DNA of 64,000 nucleotides from Streptomyces sp. MA5143a (GCF_900290235.1 NZ_OLMK01000034.1:62001-126000), one strand, 5' to 3'. Counted from the stretch's first letter, positions 54,956-63,463 are shown. The notes: generated by a model from the letters alone, not told the origin. Program-made: numbers and translations.

Positions 54956-55207
54956 CCTCACAGGTCGGCGGCTTCCACCACGTCGCCGAGGTCCACGAAC
55001 GGGAAGCCTGCGCGTGGGCAGACGCGATCTGGCCGTGCCGTGACCAACGCCCCGTGGGGCCCGCCGTCGCGCCCCGGTGCGCCCTCACCGAGGGCCGGAT
55101 CGGCCGCTGGTTTTCCGTACCGCCCTCGGCACGGGGCGCACGGCGGACCTATCGTGTAAGAAGCACAGTTTCGCCCCGTGCTGCTCCTGCCCTCCGCGGG
55201 GGACCCC

Positions 55208-55420
55208 ATGAAGGTCGAACTGGTTCAACAGGCCGCCGACGCACTGTTCGACGTCCCGGACACCGTCCACGAGGAGATCGTGGCCCTCATCGAGGCGGTG
55301 GCCGAGGAACCGAGGATCCAGGTCAGGGAGCTGGCCGCGGTGTTCGGTGACTGGTGCTGGCTCGTCTACACGGTCCACGGCGACGTGATCGAGGTGCTGG
55401 ACGTCGGCTGCGCCCGCTGA
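55208..55420 (+). CDS. Small ParE/RelE-fold-like protein, solitary
   Basis: 70 residues from an ATG with GGGGGA upstream. The pattern of two short helices followed by strands (ALFDVPDTVHEEIVALIEAVAE, then FGDWCWLVYTVHGDVIEVLDVGCAR) resembles ParE/RelE toxins, where the end is usually YRVxYxVxxxxIxVLxVxHR. Key basic residues are changed: Arg-Tyr becomes Trp-Leu-Val-Tyr and the final His-Arg becomes Cys-Ala-Arg. No antitoxin gene is adjacent. It may be a domesticated relative or a non-toxic binder. Confidence 0.65.
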   Translation: MKVELVQQAADALFDVPDTVHEEIVALIEAVAEEPRIQVRELAAVFGDWCWLVYTVHGDVIEVLDVGCAR

Positions 55421-55499
55421 CGCGGACCAGGGCCGTGAAGCCGGAGGGGCAGAAGGTGCGTTCCGTCGCGGGGCGCTCCACGCCGGTGTGCGCACCGGC

Positions 55500-56747
55500 T
55501 CACCGCGCCGTCTCGGCGGCGACCCCGGGCTGCTCGCCCGTCCCCGGAAGGGTGTCAGCCGTGCCGGGGCGGTCCGCGCCGAACCGCCTCAGGACGATTG
55601 CGGCCGTCGTGGCCAGGAGGACGAGGGCGACGCCCGAGAGGACGAAGGCGTGGGCCGCTCCGACGAGGCTGATGGCGCTGGAGGCCACGAAGGGCGAGAC
55701 CGTCAGGGCACCGGCGATGCCGGCCTCCCACAGGCCGAGCGCCTTCGCGAGATGGCGGTCGGGGACGCGCCGCTGCACCAGCGCGATCAGCGGGATGTCG
55801 GAGAGAGCCGAGGCCAGCCCCGTCGCGGCCAGGAGGAGGGCCGCGACCGCCGTGGAGGTGAGGGTTCCCAGCGGGGCGCGGAAGATCCCGAGCACGGCCC
55901 AGGCCAGCACCGCCGCCAGGGCCGGCCGGCGGATCGGCAGCCTGGCCAGCAGCAGGGCGCCTGCCACCTCGGCCACGCCGGCGACGCCCAGCAGCAGCCC
56001 GTACTGGCCGCCCTGTCCCACGACGGTCACCAGACCCACCGTCAGGAACCCGTTGGCCAGCGCCAGTGCGAGCACGAAGGTCACGATGACGACCAGGACG
56101 TCTGGGGCGGCGCGCACGGCCTTCAGGCCCGCCGCGAGATCGGACCACAGGCCCGTCCGTTCGCCGGCCGGTGCGGGGCGCCGGACGCGGAGGCCCGCGA
56201 GGGCGGCCGCCGACGCCAGGAACGTCAGGCCGTTGACCACCAGCGCCCACTGGAGCGAAGCGTGGTCGAGCAGCGGCGCCAGCATCAGCGGGCCCACGAA
56301 GAAGGCGGCCCTAAAGGCCACTTGGAGCAGGCCGTTGGCCTGCTGGAGGGCTTCGGCGGGCACGATCTGCGGGACGATGGCGTTGCGGGCGGGGGCGAAC
56401 GGGGCGCCGAGCAGCGCCAGCAGTGCCGTGGTCGCCACCAGGACGGGCAGGTTCAGCAGCCCGAGGTACAGCAGGACGGCGCCCGCGGCGACCACCACGA
56501 CCCGGGCCAGATCGGTGGCGATCATCAGCTTCCGTCGGTCATAACGGTCGGCGTACGAGGCGACGACGAAGGTGGCGAGGAACGCGGGCGCGAAGGCGGA
56601 GACGCCCACGAGGGCGACGGCGGCCGGGTCCTTCGTCAGGGTCCAGGCCAGCCAGGCGGTCGAGGCGGTGTAGAGGCCGTCGCCGAAACGCGATACGCCC
56701 TGGCCGACGAAGAGAAGGAGGAAGTCGCGGTCTCTCAGCAGTGACAT
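55500..56747 (-). CDS. MFS exporter of the DHA/enterobactin-exporter-like type
   Basis: 415 residues with about twelve membrane helices. An MFS loop motif ASYADRYDRRKLMIATD lies near residue 70, and APFAPARNAIVPQIV near 115 is typical of EntS-like/MFS_3 drug and siderophore exporters. The ATG chosen (MSLLRDRDF) follows a weak ribosome site. A regulator of the ArsR class is encoded 54 bases upstream, with an inverted repeat between them. The pair most likely handles drug or metabolite efflux, and the substrate is unknown. Confidence 0.88.
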   Translation of the reverse strand: MSLLRDRDFLLLFVGQGVSRFGDGLYTASTAWLAWTLTKDPAAVALVGVSAFAPAFLATFVVASYADRYDRRKLMIATDLARVVVVAAGAVLLYLGLLNLPVLVATTALLALLGAPFAPARNAIVPQIVPAEALQQANGLLQVAFRAAFFVGPLMLAPLLDHASLQWALVVNGLTFLASAAALAGLRVRRPAPAGERTGLWSDLAAGLKAVRAAPDVLVVIVTFVLALALANGFLTVGLVTVVGQGGQYGLLLGVAGVAEVAGALLLARLPIRRPALAAVLAWAVLGIFRAPLGTLTSTAVAALLLAATGLASALSDIPLIALVQRRVPDRHLAKALGLWEAGIAGALTVSPFVASSAISLVGAAHAFVLSGVALVLLATTAAIVLRRFGADRPGTADTLPGTGEQPGVAAETAR

Positions 56748-56787
56748 GGCGCCCACTGTCGGCCCGCCGCCCGGTGGTGATCCACTT

Positions 56788-56805
56788 ATTAGGCAGATGG
56801 CTAAT
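56788..56805. promoter_or_regulatory. Inverted repeat at the MFS promoter
   Basis: ATTAG and CTAAT are separated by 8 bases (GCAGATGG), overlapping the stop of the ArsR-type gene and 41 bases upstream of the MFS start. A likely site for the adjacent regulator. Confidence 0.5.
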
Positions 56806-57949
56806 CACTGGTGGCCGGTCGCTCCGGCCGGTGGTCGTCGGGGTCGTCGTCGCGGCGCAGGAAGCTCTCCAGTCCGGGTGTGAGGCCCGCCACCTGACCG
56901 GGCACGAGCCGGTACAGGACGTAGTAGCCCTCGCGTCGGCGCTCCAGCAGGCCGGCGTCGGCCATCACCCGCAGATGTTTCGACAGCGCGGCCTCGCTCA
57001 CGCCCACGAGCGGCGCCAGTTCCTGGGTGCTGCGGGGGCGTTCGGCGATGAGCCGCAGGGCGCGCAGGCGGGTGTCGTCGGCGAGGGCCCGCAGGATCCC
57101 GACGAGCCGGGCCGGTGGGATGCGCGGGCGGGCCTCCCTGGCGATGGAGGAGACGGGGAAGACCAGGCCGAGGGGCCACGGCCCGTCGCAGTTCACCCGG
57201 ACGTGGGGCCAGACGTAGGTGCTCGGGGCGAGGAGGAGTGTGTCGTCCTGGCCGATGACGACCTCATGCTCGTGGGGGCGCTCCAGCCAGAACCGCTCGG
57301 CCCGGTGGTCGCTGCGTACCTCGGGCCACAGGCCGCGGAGCATCCCGTACAGGCCGCTGCGCGCGATCTGCTGTCCCGCCTCACTGACACCGGCGGCCAG
57401 ATCGGGCTCGATCCGGGCCCATTCGTCCTCGAACGCCTCGCGCCAGTAGCCCTCCAGCATGTCCAGGAACCGCTCCAGCAGGGCGCGGGGGTCGTCCAGG
57501 AGCATCGCGGCCATCGCGGGGTCGCTGTCCCGCAGGGCCAGGGCGCGCAGCCGTTCGCGGAGGTCCGGACGGTGCAGCAGCCGCGGGTCCCGGCCCCCGC
57601 CGTCGTCGTCCGGCCAGGGGGTGAGCAGGGGGATGGCGAACTCCAGGCGGATCAGGTCCGGGTCCGCCGTGCGCAGGGCCGCCAACTCCTCCCGGAAGTC
57701 CCGCAGTCCGCCGGTGGGGCGGGGGAAGAGGAACTCGGGGAAGTACGAGCGGACCGCGTACGCGAACGCCTCGATCTCCCTCTTCAGCGCGGGTGACAGT
57801 CTCCGCATCGCGCGCACCCAGCCGTGCTGGACGGGATGGTGTTTCGGCTCCACCAGGACATGGAGACTGAGGACGGCTTCCATCGCCGGCGAATAGGCGA
57901 AGCCCACCCGCTCGGCCCCGTCGGCGGGCACCCGGAACACGATCGTCAT
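56801..57949 (-). CDS. ArsR-type helix-turn-helix regulator with long N-terminal domain (DUF5937-like)
   Basis: 382 residues. The first 260 form an uncharacterised ligand or dimer domain, beginning GFAYSPAMEAVLSLHVL and LFPRPTGGLRDFREE. The winged helix is near the C-terminus: DDTRLRALRLIAERPRSTQELAPL and SEAALSKHLRVMADAGLLERR. This layout is that of actinobacterial DUF5937 regulators, which usually sit beside MFS exporters, as here. It probably represses the efflux gene from the ATTAG-N8-CTAAT site. Confidence 0.85.
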   Translation of the reverse strand: MTIVFRVPADGAERVGFAYSPAMEAVLSLHVLVEPKHHPVQHGWVRAMRRLSPALKREIEAFAYAVRSYFPEFLFPRPTGGLRDFREELAALRTADPDLIRLEFAIPLLTPWPDDDGGGRDPRLLHRPDLRERLRALALRDSDPAMAAMLLDDPRALLERFLDMLEGYWREAFEDEWARIEPDLAAGVSEAGQQIARSGLYGMLRGLWPEVRSDHRAERFWLERPHEHEVVIGQDDTLLLAPSTYVWPHVRVNCDGPWPLGLVFPVSSIAREARPRIPPARLVGILRALADDTRLRALRLIAERPRSTQELAPLVGVSEAALSKHLRVMADAGLLERRREGYYVLYRLVPGQVAGLTPGLESFLRRDDDPDDHRPERPATSD

Positions 57950-58130
57950 GACCCGTCATCCTCGTCGTGCGGCCCCGCAGGTCAACCGGACACGCCCCGG
58001 CGGCGTGGGCGTGCGCCCTCCCGTCCGGCGAACGCCGCACCGGCGCGTTCGACTTCTCGGATTTCGTTCGCAAGACCGGCCAGACGTCAGGGGTGAGGTG
58101 AACGAGGCGTCAACACTTCTCGCACGACGA

Positions 58131-58166
58131 ACGCCCTGGCCCGCTCTCGTAGTTGGGCCAGGGCGT
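58131..58166. terminator. Terminator after the CNNM operon
   Basis: ACGCCCTGGCCC and GGGCCAGGGCGT are perfect 12-base arms around a 12-base loop, 40 bases beyond the stop of the short CNNM gene. Confidence 0.85.
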
Positions 58167-58205
58167 CCGGGTGCCGGGTGGTCCGCGCTCGGACCGCCGG
58201 TCGTG

Positions 58206-59225
58206 TCAGACCACTCGTGGTTGCAGATAGCGGGCCAGCAGGTCGTCGAGGCTGACCAGTGCGGTCGGGTGGCCGGTGTCGTCACAGATGACGGCGAGGG
58301 AGGCGCGGTTCCTGCGGAGTACCTCGATCGCGTCGGCCACCGTGGTGTCCTCGGTCAGCTCGGGGACGGGCCGGGCGAGCGTACGGGCCGTGGCGGTCCG
58401 TCCCCTGGCCCGGGCCACCAGCGCGTCACGGGCGTGGACCGAGCCGAGAACGGTGCCGCGGTCGCGGACCAGGAGCCGGGTGCGGTCGTGGGCGGCGGCG
58501 GTGCGCAGGATGTCCTCGGTGTCGGCGTCCGCGTCGACCGAGGTGATCTCGGCCGCCGGGACGGCGAGCTCGCCCACCGGGGTCTCGGGTTCGGTCAGCG
58601 AGCGGGTGATCAGCTCCGAGTCCGTCTCCGTGATGAGGCCGAGCCGCTGCGACTCCTCGACGAGATGGGTGAGCTGCTCACGGTTGTGGACCGAGGCCAG
58701 CTCGTCGCGCGGGGTGACCCGGCACAGACGCACCAGCGCGTTGCTGACGCGGTTGAGCAGTCCGATCAGTGGACGTACGGCCTTGACCACGGCCCGGAAG
58801 GGTGGGGCCAGCAGCATCGCCGAGCGCTCGGGGTGGGCGATGGCCCACGACTTGGGTGCCATCTCACCGACCACCATGTGCAGGAACACCACCACGACCA
58901 TCGCGAACACGAACGCCACGCCGTAGCTGAGCGCGCTGGGCAGGCCCAGGTCGTGCAGCAGCGGGTCGAGCTCGTGGGAGATGGCGGGCTTGGAGACCGA
59001 GCCGAGACCCAGGGTGCACACGGTGATGCCGAGCTGGGCGCCGGCCAGCATCAGGGACAGCTCGCGCATCCCGGCGAGCGCCGCCCCGGCGTCCCTGCGG
59101 CCCTCCGCCACGGCCTTCTCCACGCGGTGCCGTTTGGCGGCGACCAGCGCGAACTCGGCGGCCACGAAGAATCCGCTGCCGATCAGCAGCAGCACGGTGA
59201 CGAAGAGCGCCATCGGGAAACTCAT
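58206..59225 (-). CDS. Short CNNM/CorC-type transporter (pair 1)
   Basis: 339 residues. The DUF21/CNNM membrane domain (GSGFFVAAEFALVAAKRHRV, LSLMLAGAQLGITVCTLGLG, VVGEMAPKSWAIAHPE) occupies about 1-180. Two CBS domains follow (about 195-335). There is no C-terminal CorC/HlyC domain, unlike its neighbour. CNNM proteins bind Mg2+-ATP at the CBS pair and export Mg2+ or Co2+. The ATG overlaps the stop of the long partner gene (ATGA), so the two are made together and may form a heteromer. Confidence 0.92.
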   Translation of the reverse strand: MSFPMALFVTVLLLIGSGFFVAAEFALVAAKRHRVEKAVAEGRRDAGAALAGMRELSLMLAGAQLGITVCTLGLGSVSKPAISHELDPLLHDLGLPSALSYGVAFVFAMVVVVFLHMVVGEMAPKSWAIAHPERSAMLLAPPFRAVVKAVRPLIGLLNRVSNALVRLCRVTPRDELASVHNREQLTHLVEESQRLGLITETDSELITRSLTEPETPVGELAVPAAEITSVDADADTEDILRTAAAHDRTRLLVRDRGTVLGSVHARDALVARARGRTATARTLARPVPELTEDTTVADAIEVLRRNRASLAVICDDTGHPTALVSLDDLLARYLQPRVV

Positions 59226-60562
59226 GCCTGCTCCTCAAGCTCACGCGCGGGCAGCCGTTCGATGCGGACCCGGTCCGGCACATGCCGGTCGAGCGTGCGT
59301 ACGTCGATCACCGCGCGCCCGCCCTCGGGCAGCTCCACGGTGAGACGGTCACCGATGGCCGGGAAGCGGCCGAGGCGGTCCACGACGAGCCCGGCGACGG
59401 TGTCGTAGTCGTCCTCCTCGGGCAGTCGGACGCCGGTGGCGTCGGCGATCTCGTCGAGTCGGCGTCCCGCGTCGACCAGCCAGCCCGCGCCGTCGGCTAC
59501 GGCGGGTTCCACGACGGTGTCGGACTCGTCGGCGATGTCCCCGACCAGTTCCTCGGCGATGTCCTCGTAGGTCACGATGCCCGCGACGCCGCCGTGCTCG
59601 TCGAGGACGACGGCGAACTCGTCGTCCTGCTCCCGCATCCGCGTCACCGCGTCCGGCAGGGGCAGGGTGTCCGGCAGGACGAGCGGGCGGCGGGCGAGGG
59701 CGCCCGCGGTGGTGGCGGTGAGGTCCGCGGCGGGTGTGCTCATCAGCTCCCGCACGCCCAGGACGCCGGTGACGTCGTCCGGGTGGTCGCCGAGGACCGG
59801 GTAGTTGGAGTGGCCGTACTTCGCGATCAGCTCGACCGCCTCGGCCGCGGAGGCGTCCACGCGGACGAACACCGCGTCGACCCGCGGCACCATCACCTCG
59901 TCCAGTGTCCGCTCGGAGAACTCCAGTGCGTGGTCGAGGAGTTCGGCGGTGTCCTTGGGCAGTTCGCCCCGCTCGTGGGACTCGCCGACGAGGTGGCCCA
60001 GCTCCTCCAGCGTCGCGCCGTGGTGCAGTTCCTCGACGGGCTCGATGCCGACCCGGCGCAGCAGCTTGTTCGCGGCGCTGTCGAAGACGTGCACCACCGG
60101 GCCCACGACCCTCAGATAGGCGAGGGTGGAGGCGGCCAGCGACTTCGCGAGGCGCTCCGGGACGGCGATCGCGAGGTTCTTCGGGGCCAGCTCGCCGAGC
60201 ACCATCTGCACGACGGTCGCGAGGACGAAGGCGAGCACGACGGAGATGCCGCCGACCGCGCCCTCGGGGATGCCGACGCCGGTCAGGGCGGGCTCCAGCA
60301 GCGCCGACACGGACGGCTCGGCGATGAAGCCGACGACCAGACCGGTGACGGTGATGCCCAGCTGCGCGCCGGACAGCATGAACGACAGCCGCTCCAGCAC
60401 CTTCAGGGCGCGGGCCGCCCGTCGGTCGCCCGCCTCCGCCTCACGCGCGAGGGCGAGGCGGTCGACGGAGACGTACGCGAACTCCTGGGCGACGAAGTAG
60501 CCGGTGCCGGCGGTCAGGACGAGCACGGCCAGCAGGCCGAGCACGGCGTTCACGGCACTCAT
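59222..60562 (-). CDS. Long CNNM/CorC-type transporter (pair 1)
   Basis: 446 residues: DUF21/CNNM membrane domain (about 1-190; FVAQEFAYVSVDRLALAREAEAG written over two motifs, LSFMLSGAQLGITVTGLVVG, LGELAPKNLAIAVPE), a CBS pair (about 205-325; VMVPRVDAVFVRV, YGHSNYPVLGDHPDDVTG) and a C-terminal CorC/HlyC transporter-associated domain. Its ATG overlaps the stop of a 36-codon upstream frame with a strong ribosome site. The region just before the ATG (GGGGTGG) can pair with codons of that frame. Mg2+-linked translational control is the inference. Confidence 0.93.
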   Translation of the reverse strand: MSAVNAVLGLLAVLVLTAGTGYFVAQEFAYVSVDRLALAREAEAGDRRAARALKVLERLSFMLSGAQLGITVTGLVVGFIAEPSVSALLEPALTGVGIPEGAVGGISVVLAFVLATVVQMVLGELAPKNLAIAVPERLAKSLAASTLAYLRVVGPVVHVFDSAANKLLRRVGIEPVEELHHGATLEELGHLVGESHERGELPKDTAELLDHALEFSERTLDEVMVPRVDAVFVRVDASAAEAVELIAKYGHSNYPVLGDHPDDVTGVLGVRELMSTPAADLTATTAGALARRPLVLPDTLPLPDAVTRMREQDDEFAVVLDEHGGVAGIVTYEDIAEELVGDIADESDTVVEPAVADGAGWLVDAGRRLDEIADATGVRLPEEDDYDTVAGLVVDRLGRFPAIGDRLTVELPEGGRAVIDVRTLDRHVPDRVRIERLPARELEEQA

Positions 60563-60669
60563 CGGACACCACCCCGCCGTGTGCCGTGGCCGAGACGGTC
60601 GGCTCTGTCTCGGCGGGGTGGTCGGGGACTGTGCCCCGGGGAGTCCGTCAGGTCGGCGGACGCGGACAC
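60559..60669 (-). CDS. Proline/arginine-rich upstream leader peptide of CNNM pair 1
   Basis: 36 codons from GTG with AAGGAG seven bases upstream; the stop overlaps the next ATG (ATGA). The core HSPRPPRRDR has clustered prolines, as in the Mg2+-sensing leaders mgtL, mgtP and corL, though the sequence is unrelated. It does not resemble any domain. Codons for the Pro cluster (CCACCCCGCCG) are complementary to the ribosome-binding segment of the following gene. The frame would thus couple its own translation to that of the transporter. Confidence 0.7.
   Translation of the reverse strand: MSASADLTDSPGHSPRPPRRDRADRLGHGTRRGGVR
60569..60621 (-). promoter_or_regulatory. Ribosome-site-sequestering hairpin inside the leader
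   Basis: An 11-base-pair stem: CCACCCCGCCG (60621 to 60611) with CGGCGGGGTGG (60579 to 60569), six bases ahead of the CNNM ATG. An internal alternative stem CCGAGAC/GTCTCGG (60613-60607 with 60596-60590) shares CCG of the 5' arm, so the two can compete. Confidence 0.65.
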
Positions 60670-60735
60670 GGGCTTGCTCCTTGTGTCGATGTGCTCAGTG
60701 AACGATTCTGACCGGATCGGTGTTCCCGGGCCTGC

Positions 60736-61788
60736 TCAGCCCCGCTTCGGCGAGGCGTCCGAGGACGTCCCGCCCGGCCGTGCCGGGCCGACCAGTTCGG
60801 ACAGGACGTCCTCCATGGTCACGAAGCCGAGGACCGTGCCCGTCCCGCCGGTGACGGCGGCGAGGTGGCTGCCGTCGGCGCGCAGGGCGGTGAGGGTGTC
60901 GTCCAGCGGGGTGTCGATGCGGACCCGGGTGACCGGGTGGAGGGTGCCGGGCGGGAACGGCTGGTTCCGGTCGGCGAGGCCCAGGGTGTCCTTGATGTGC
61001 AGATAGCCCAGGAGGTCGCCGCCGGGCCCGGTGACCGGGAAGCGGGAGTAGCCCGCCGCGGCGGCGGTGCGTTCCAGTTCGGCCGGGGTGACGGTGTGGC
61101 CGACGGCGCGCATCCGCGGGGCGGGGACGAGGATCTCGCCGACCGGGCGGGTGCCCAGTTCCAGGGCGTCGCGCAGCCGCTCGCCGTCGGCGGGCGAGAG
61201 GAGTCCGGCCTCGCTGGAGTCGAGCACCATCCGGGCGAGCTGGTCGTCGGTGAACGCCGACTCGACCTCGTCCTTCGGTTCCACGCGCAGCAGCTTCAGC
61301 AGGGCGTTGGCGAAGGCGTTGATCCCGAAGATCACCGGCCGCAGGGCCCGGGTGAGCGCGACCAGCGGCGGGCCGAGGAGCAACGCGGTGGGGACCGGTG
61401 CGGCCAGGGCGATGTTCTTCGGGACCATCTCGCCGATCAGCATGTGCAGATAGGTGGCCAGGGTGAGCGCGACGACGAACGCGACGGGGTGCACCAGGCC
61501 GTGCGGGACATGGGCCACCTCGAACGCGGGTTCCATGAGGTGGGCGATGGCGGGTTCGGCGACGGCACCGAGCACCAGGGAGGACGCGGTGATGCCGAGC
61601 TGGGCCGTGGCCATGAGGGCGGAGAGGTGGCGCAGGCCCCACAGGGTCATCCGGGCCCGTGTGTCGCCCTGTTCGGCGCGCGGTTCGATCTGGCTGCGGC
61701 GTACGGAGATCAGGGCGAACTCGCCGCCGACGAAGAAGGCGTTGGTGAGCAGGGTCAGCGCGCCGATGGTGAGCTGCAACGCGGTCAT
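60736..61788 (-). CDS. Short CNNM/CorC-type transporter (pair 2)
   Basis: 350 residues. The CNNM membrane domain holds NAFFVGGEFALISVRRSQIE, LMATAQLGITASSLVLG and LIGEMVPKNIALAAP. Two CBS domains follow (VPAPRMRAVGHTV, YSRFPVTGPGGDLLGYLHI). The CorC/HlyC domain is missing, as in the short gene of pair 1. The ATG overlaps the stop of the long partner by four bases. It is a paralogue of pair 1. Confidence 0.92.
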   Translation of the reverse strand: MTALQLTIGALTLLTNAFFVGGEFALISVRRSQIEPRAEQGDTRARMTLWGLRHLSALMATAQLGITASSLVLGAVAEPAIAHLMEPAFEVAHVPHGLVHPVAFVVALTLATYLHMLIGEMVPKNIALAAPVPTALLLGPPLVALTRALRPVIFGINAFANALLKLLRVEPKDEVESAFTDDQLARMVLDSSEAGLLSPADGERLRDALELGTRPVGEILVPAPRMRAVGHTVTPAELERTAAAAGYSRFPVTGPGGDLLGYLHIKDTLGLADRNQPFPPGTLHPVTRVRIDTPLDDTLTALRADGSHLAAVTGGTGTVLGFVTMEDVLSELVGPARPGGTSSDASPKRG

Positions 61789-63125
61789 CGGGCGGCCTCC
61801 GACCGTTCCCGGGCGGGCCGGGCCGTCGGTGCGGTGATACGGACGCGGTCGGCTCGGTGGTGGTCGACGTCGAGGACGTCCAGCGTCCAGCCGTCGTCCA
61901 GGTCCAGCGCGTCGCCCTTGGCGGGGATGCGGGCGAGTCGGGTGGCGACCAGCCCGGCCACGGTCTCGTACGGGCCGTCGGGCGCCGCCAGCCCTATCTC
62001 GCCGAGCCGCTCGACGCGGACCGAGCCGTCGGCCTCCCACACCGGGCGGCCGTCACCTGTCGCCCGGGCGGGCAGCAGGTCGGGGACCTCGACGGGGTCG
62101 TGCTCGTCGCGGACCTCGCCGACGACCTCCTCGACGATGTCCTCGACCGTCGCGACGCCGGCCGTGCCGCCGTACTCGTCGATGACGACGGCCATGGTGC
62201 GTGTCTCGCGCAGTCGCTCCAGCAGCCGGTCGGCGGTGAGGCTGTCGGGCACGAGCAGGGGTGCGGTGGTCAGCGCGGTGACCGGTGTGGCGGCGCGGCG
62301 GGCGGGCTCCAGGGCGAGCACGTCGCGGATGTGGACGGTGCCGATGACCTCGTCCAAGGTGTCGCGGTACACGGGGAAGCGGGACAGGCCGGTGGCATGG
62401 GTGAGGTTGGCGGCGTCGGCGGCGGTCGCGTGCGCCTCCAGCGCCTTGACGTCGACCCGCGGCGTCATCACGTTCTCGGCGGTCAGCTCGCCCAGGTGCA
62501 GGGTGCGGACGAAAAGCTCGGCGGAGTCCGCCTCCAGGGCGCCCTCGGCTGCCGAGTGCCGGGCGAGCGCGACGAGTTCCTCGGAGGTGCGGGCGGAGGC
62601 CAGTTCCTCGGTCGGTTCCAGGCCGAAGCGGCGCAGGAAGCCGTTGGCCGTGCCGTTCAGATGGCGGATGAACGGGCCGAAGGCGGCGGTGAAGCCGCGC
62701 TGGGGGCCCGCGACGACCTTGGCCACGGCCAGCGGCCGGGAGATCGCCCAGTTCTTCGGCACCAGCTCACCCACCACCATCAGCACGACGGTGGAGAGGG
62801 CCACGCCCAGCACGGTCGCCGCCGACGGGGCGGCGCCGCCCAGCCCGATCGCCCGCAGGGGGCCTTCGAGGAGGGCCGCGAGGGACGGCTCGGCGAGCAT
62901 GCCGATCACCAGCGAGGTGACGGTGATGCCGAGTTGCGCGCCGGACAGTTGGAACGTCAGCCGGCGTACGGCCTTCAGGGCGCCTTCGGCGCCGCGCTCC
63001 CCCGCCTCGACCGCGCGTTCCAGCTCGGCGCGTTCGACGGTGGTCAGGGAGAACTCGGCCGCGACGAACAGCGCGCAGGCCAGGGTGAGGAGCAGAGCGA
63101 GCAGGAGCAGCAGGATCTCGGTCAC
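61785..63125 (-). CDS. Long CNNM/CorC-type transporter (pair 2)
   Basis: 446 residues, exactly as long as its pair-1 paralogue. CNNM domain (FVAAEFSLTTVERAEL, LTFQLSGAQLGITVTSLVIG, VVGELVPKNWAISRPL), CBS pair (VMTPRVDVKALEA, LSRFPVYRDTLDEVIG) and C-terminal CorC/HlyC domain (WTLDVLDVDHHRADRVRI) are all present. The GTG start overlaps the stop of a 22-codon upstream frame containing VPRPH. Probably a divalent-cation exporter active in the cytoplasmic membrane. Confidence 0.93.
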   Translation of the reverse strand: MTEILLLLLALLLTLACALFVAAEFSLTTVERAELERAVEAGERGAEGALKAVRRLTFQLSGAQLGITVTSLVIGMLAEPSLAALLEGPLRAIGLGGAAPSAATVLGVALSTVVLMVVGELVPKNWAISRPLAVAKVVAGPQRGFTAAFGPFIRHLNGTANGFLRRFGLEPTEELASARTSEELVALARHSAAEGALEADSAELFVRTLHLGELTAENVMTPRVDVKALEAHATAADAANLTHATGLSRFPVYRDTLDEVIGTVHIRDVLALEPARRAATPVTALTTAPLLVPDSLTADRLLERLRETRTMAVVIDEYGGTAGVATVEDIVEEVVGEVRDEHDPVEVPDLLPARATGDGRPVWEADGSVRVERLGEIGLAAPDGPYETVAGLVATRLARIPAKGDALDLDDGWTLDVLDVDHHRADRVRITAPTARPARERSEAAR

Positions 63126-63190
63126 CGCGCCACCCCCGCTCCGTCGTGCGGTCGGGGCACGCTGCGGCCGGTACTGGGAGGCTCACCCAT
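63122..63190 (-). CDS. Proline-containing upstream leader peptide of CNNM pair 2
   Basis: 22 codons from ATG, MGEPPSTGRSVPRPHDGAG then VAR and stop, which overlaps the next GTG (GTGA). GAAGGAG lies 13 bases upstream, further than ideal. The VPRPH core and the CCCCGACC codons match the SPRPP core of the pair-1 leader. CCCCG of these codons can pair with CGGGG ahead of the transporter GTG. Support is weaker than for pair 1 but the shared position and layout are striking. Confidence 0.55.
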   Translation of the reverse strand: MGEPPSTGRSVPRPHDGAGVAR

Positions 63191-63370
63191 CGGGGGTCTT
63201 CGGCTCCTTCGTCGCTCGGTGGTCGGGAATTCTTCGCAAGCTCCGTTCCCATAGTAAAGGGACGGCAAAACCCGCTGTTCGTGTCGTCACGGTCACATCT
63301 GCGACGGTTTTCGGACTTTCCTGTTCCGGATCCCGTGACGGCGCCTCGACGGGCGCTGTCGACCCTATGC

Positions 63371-63388
63371 TTCTACTCGCTTGTAGAA
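63371..63388. promoter_or_regulatory. Inverted repeat upstream of the Spo0M gene
   Basis: TTCTAC and GTAGAA flank TCGCTT, about 76 bases upstream of the start. It may be an operator within the promoter. Confidence 0.4.
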
Positions 63389-63463
63389 CAACCGTGGTTC
63401 CCGGTTGTTCCGCGACGCATGACCGCATGACTTGGACGCACGAAAGAAGGAGTGAACGCCGCG

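Noticed and set aside
60563..60735. Mg2+ M-box (ykoK) riboswitch ahead of the CNNM gene
   Set aside because: None of the conserved M-box segments is present; the element is better explained by the leader frame and its hairpin.
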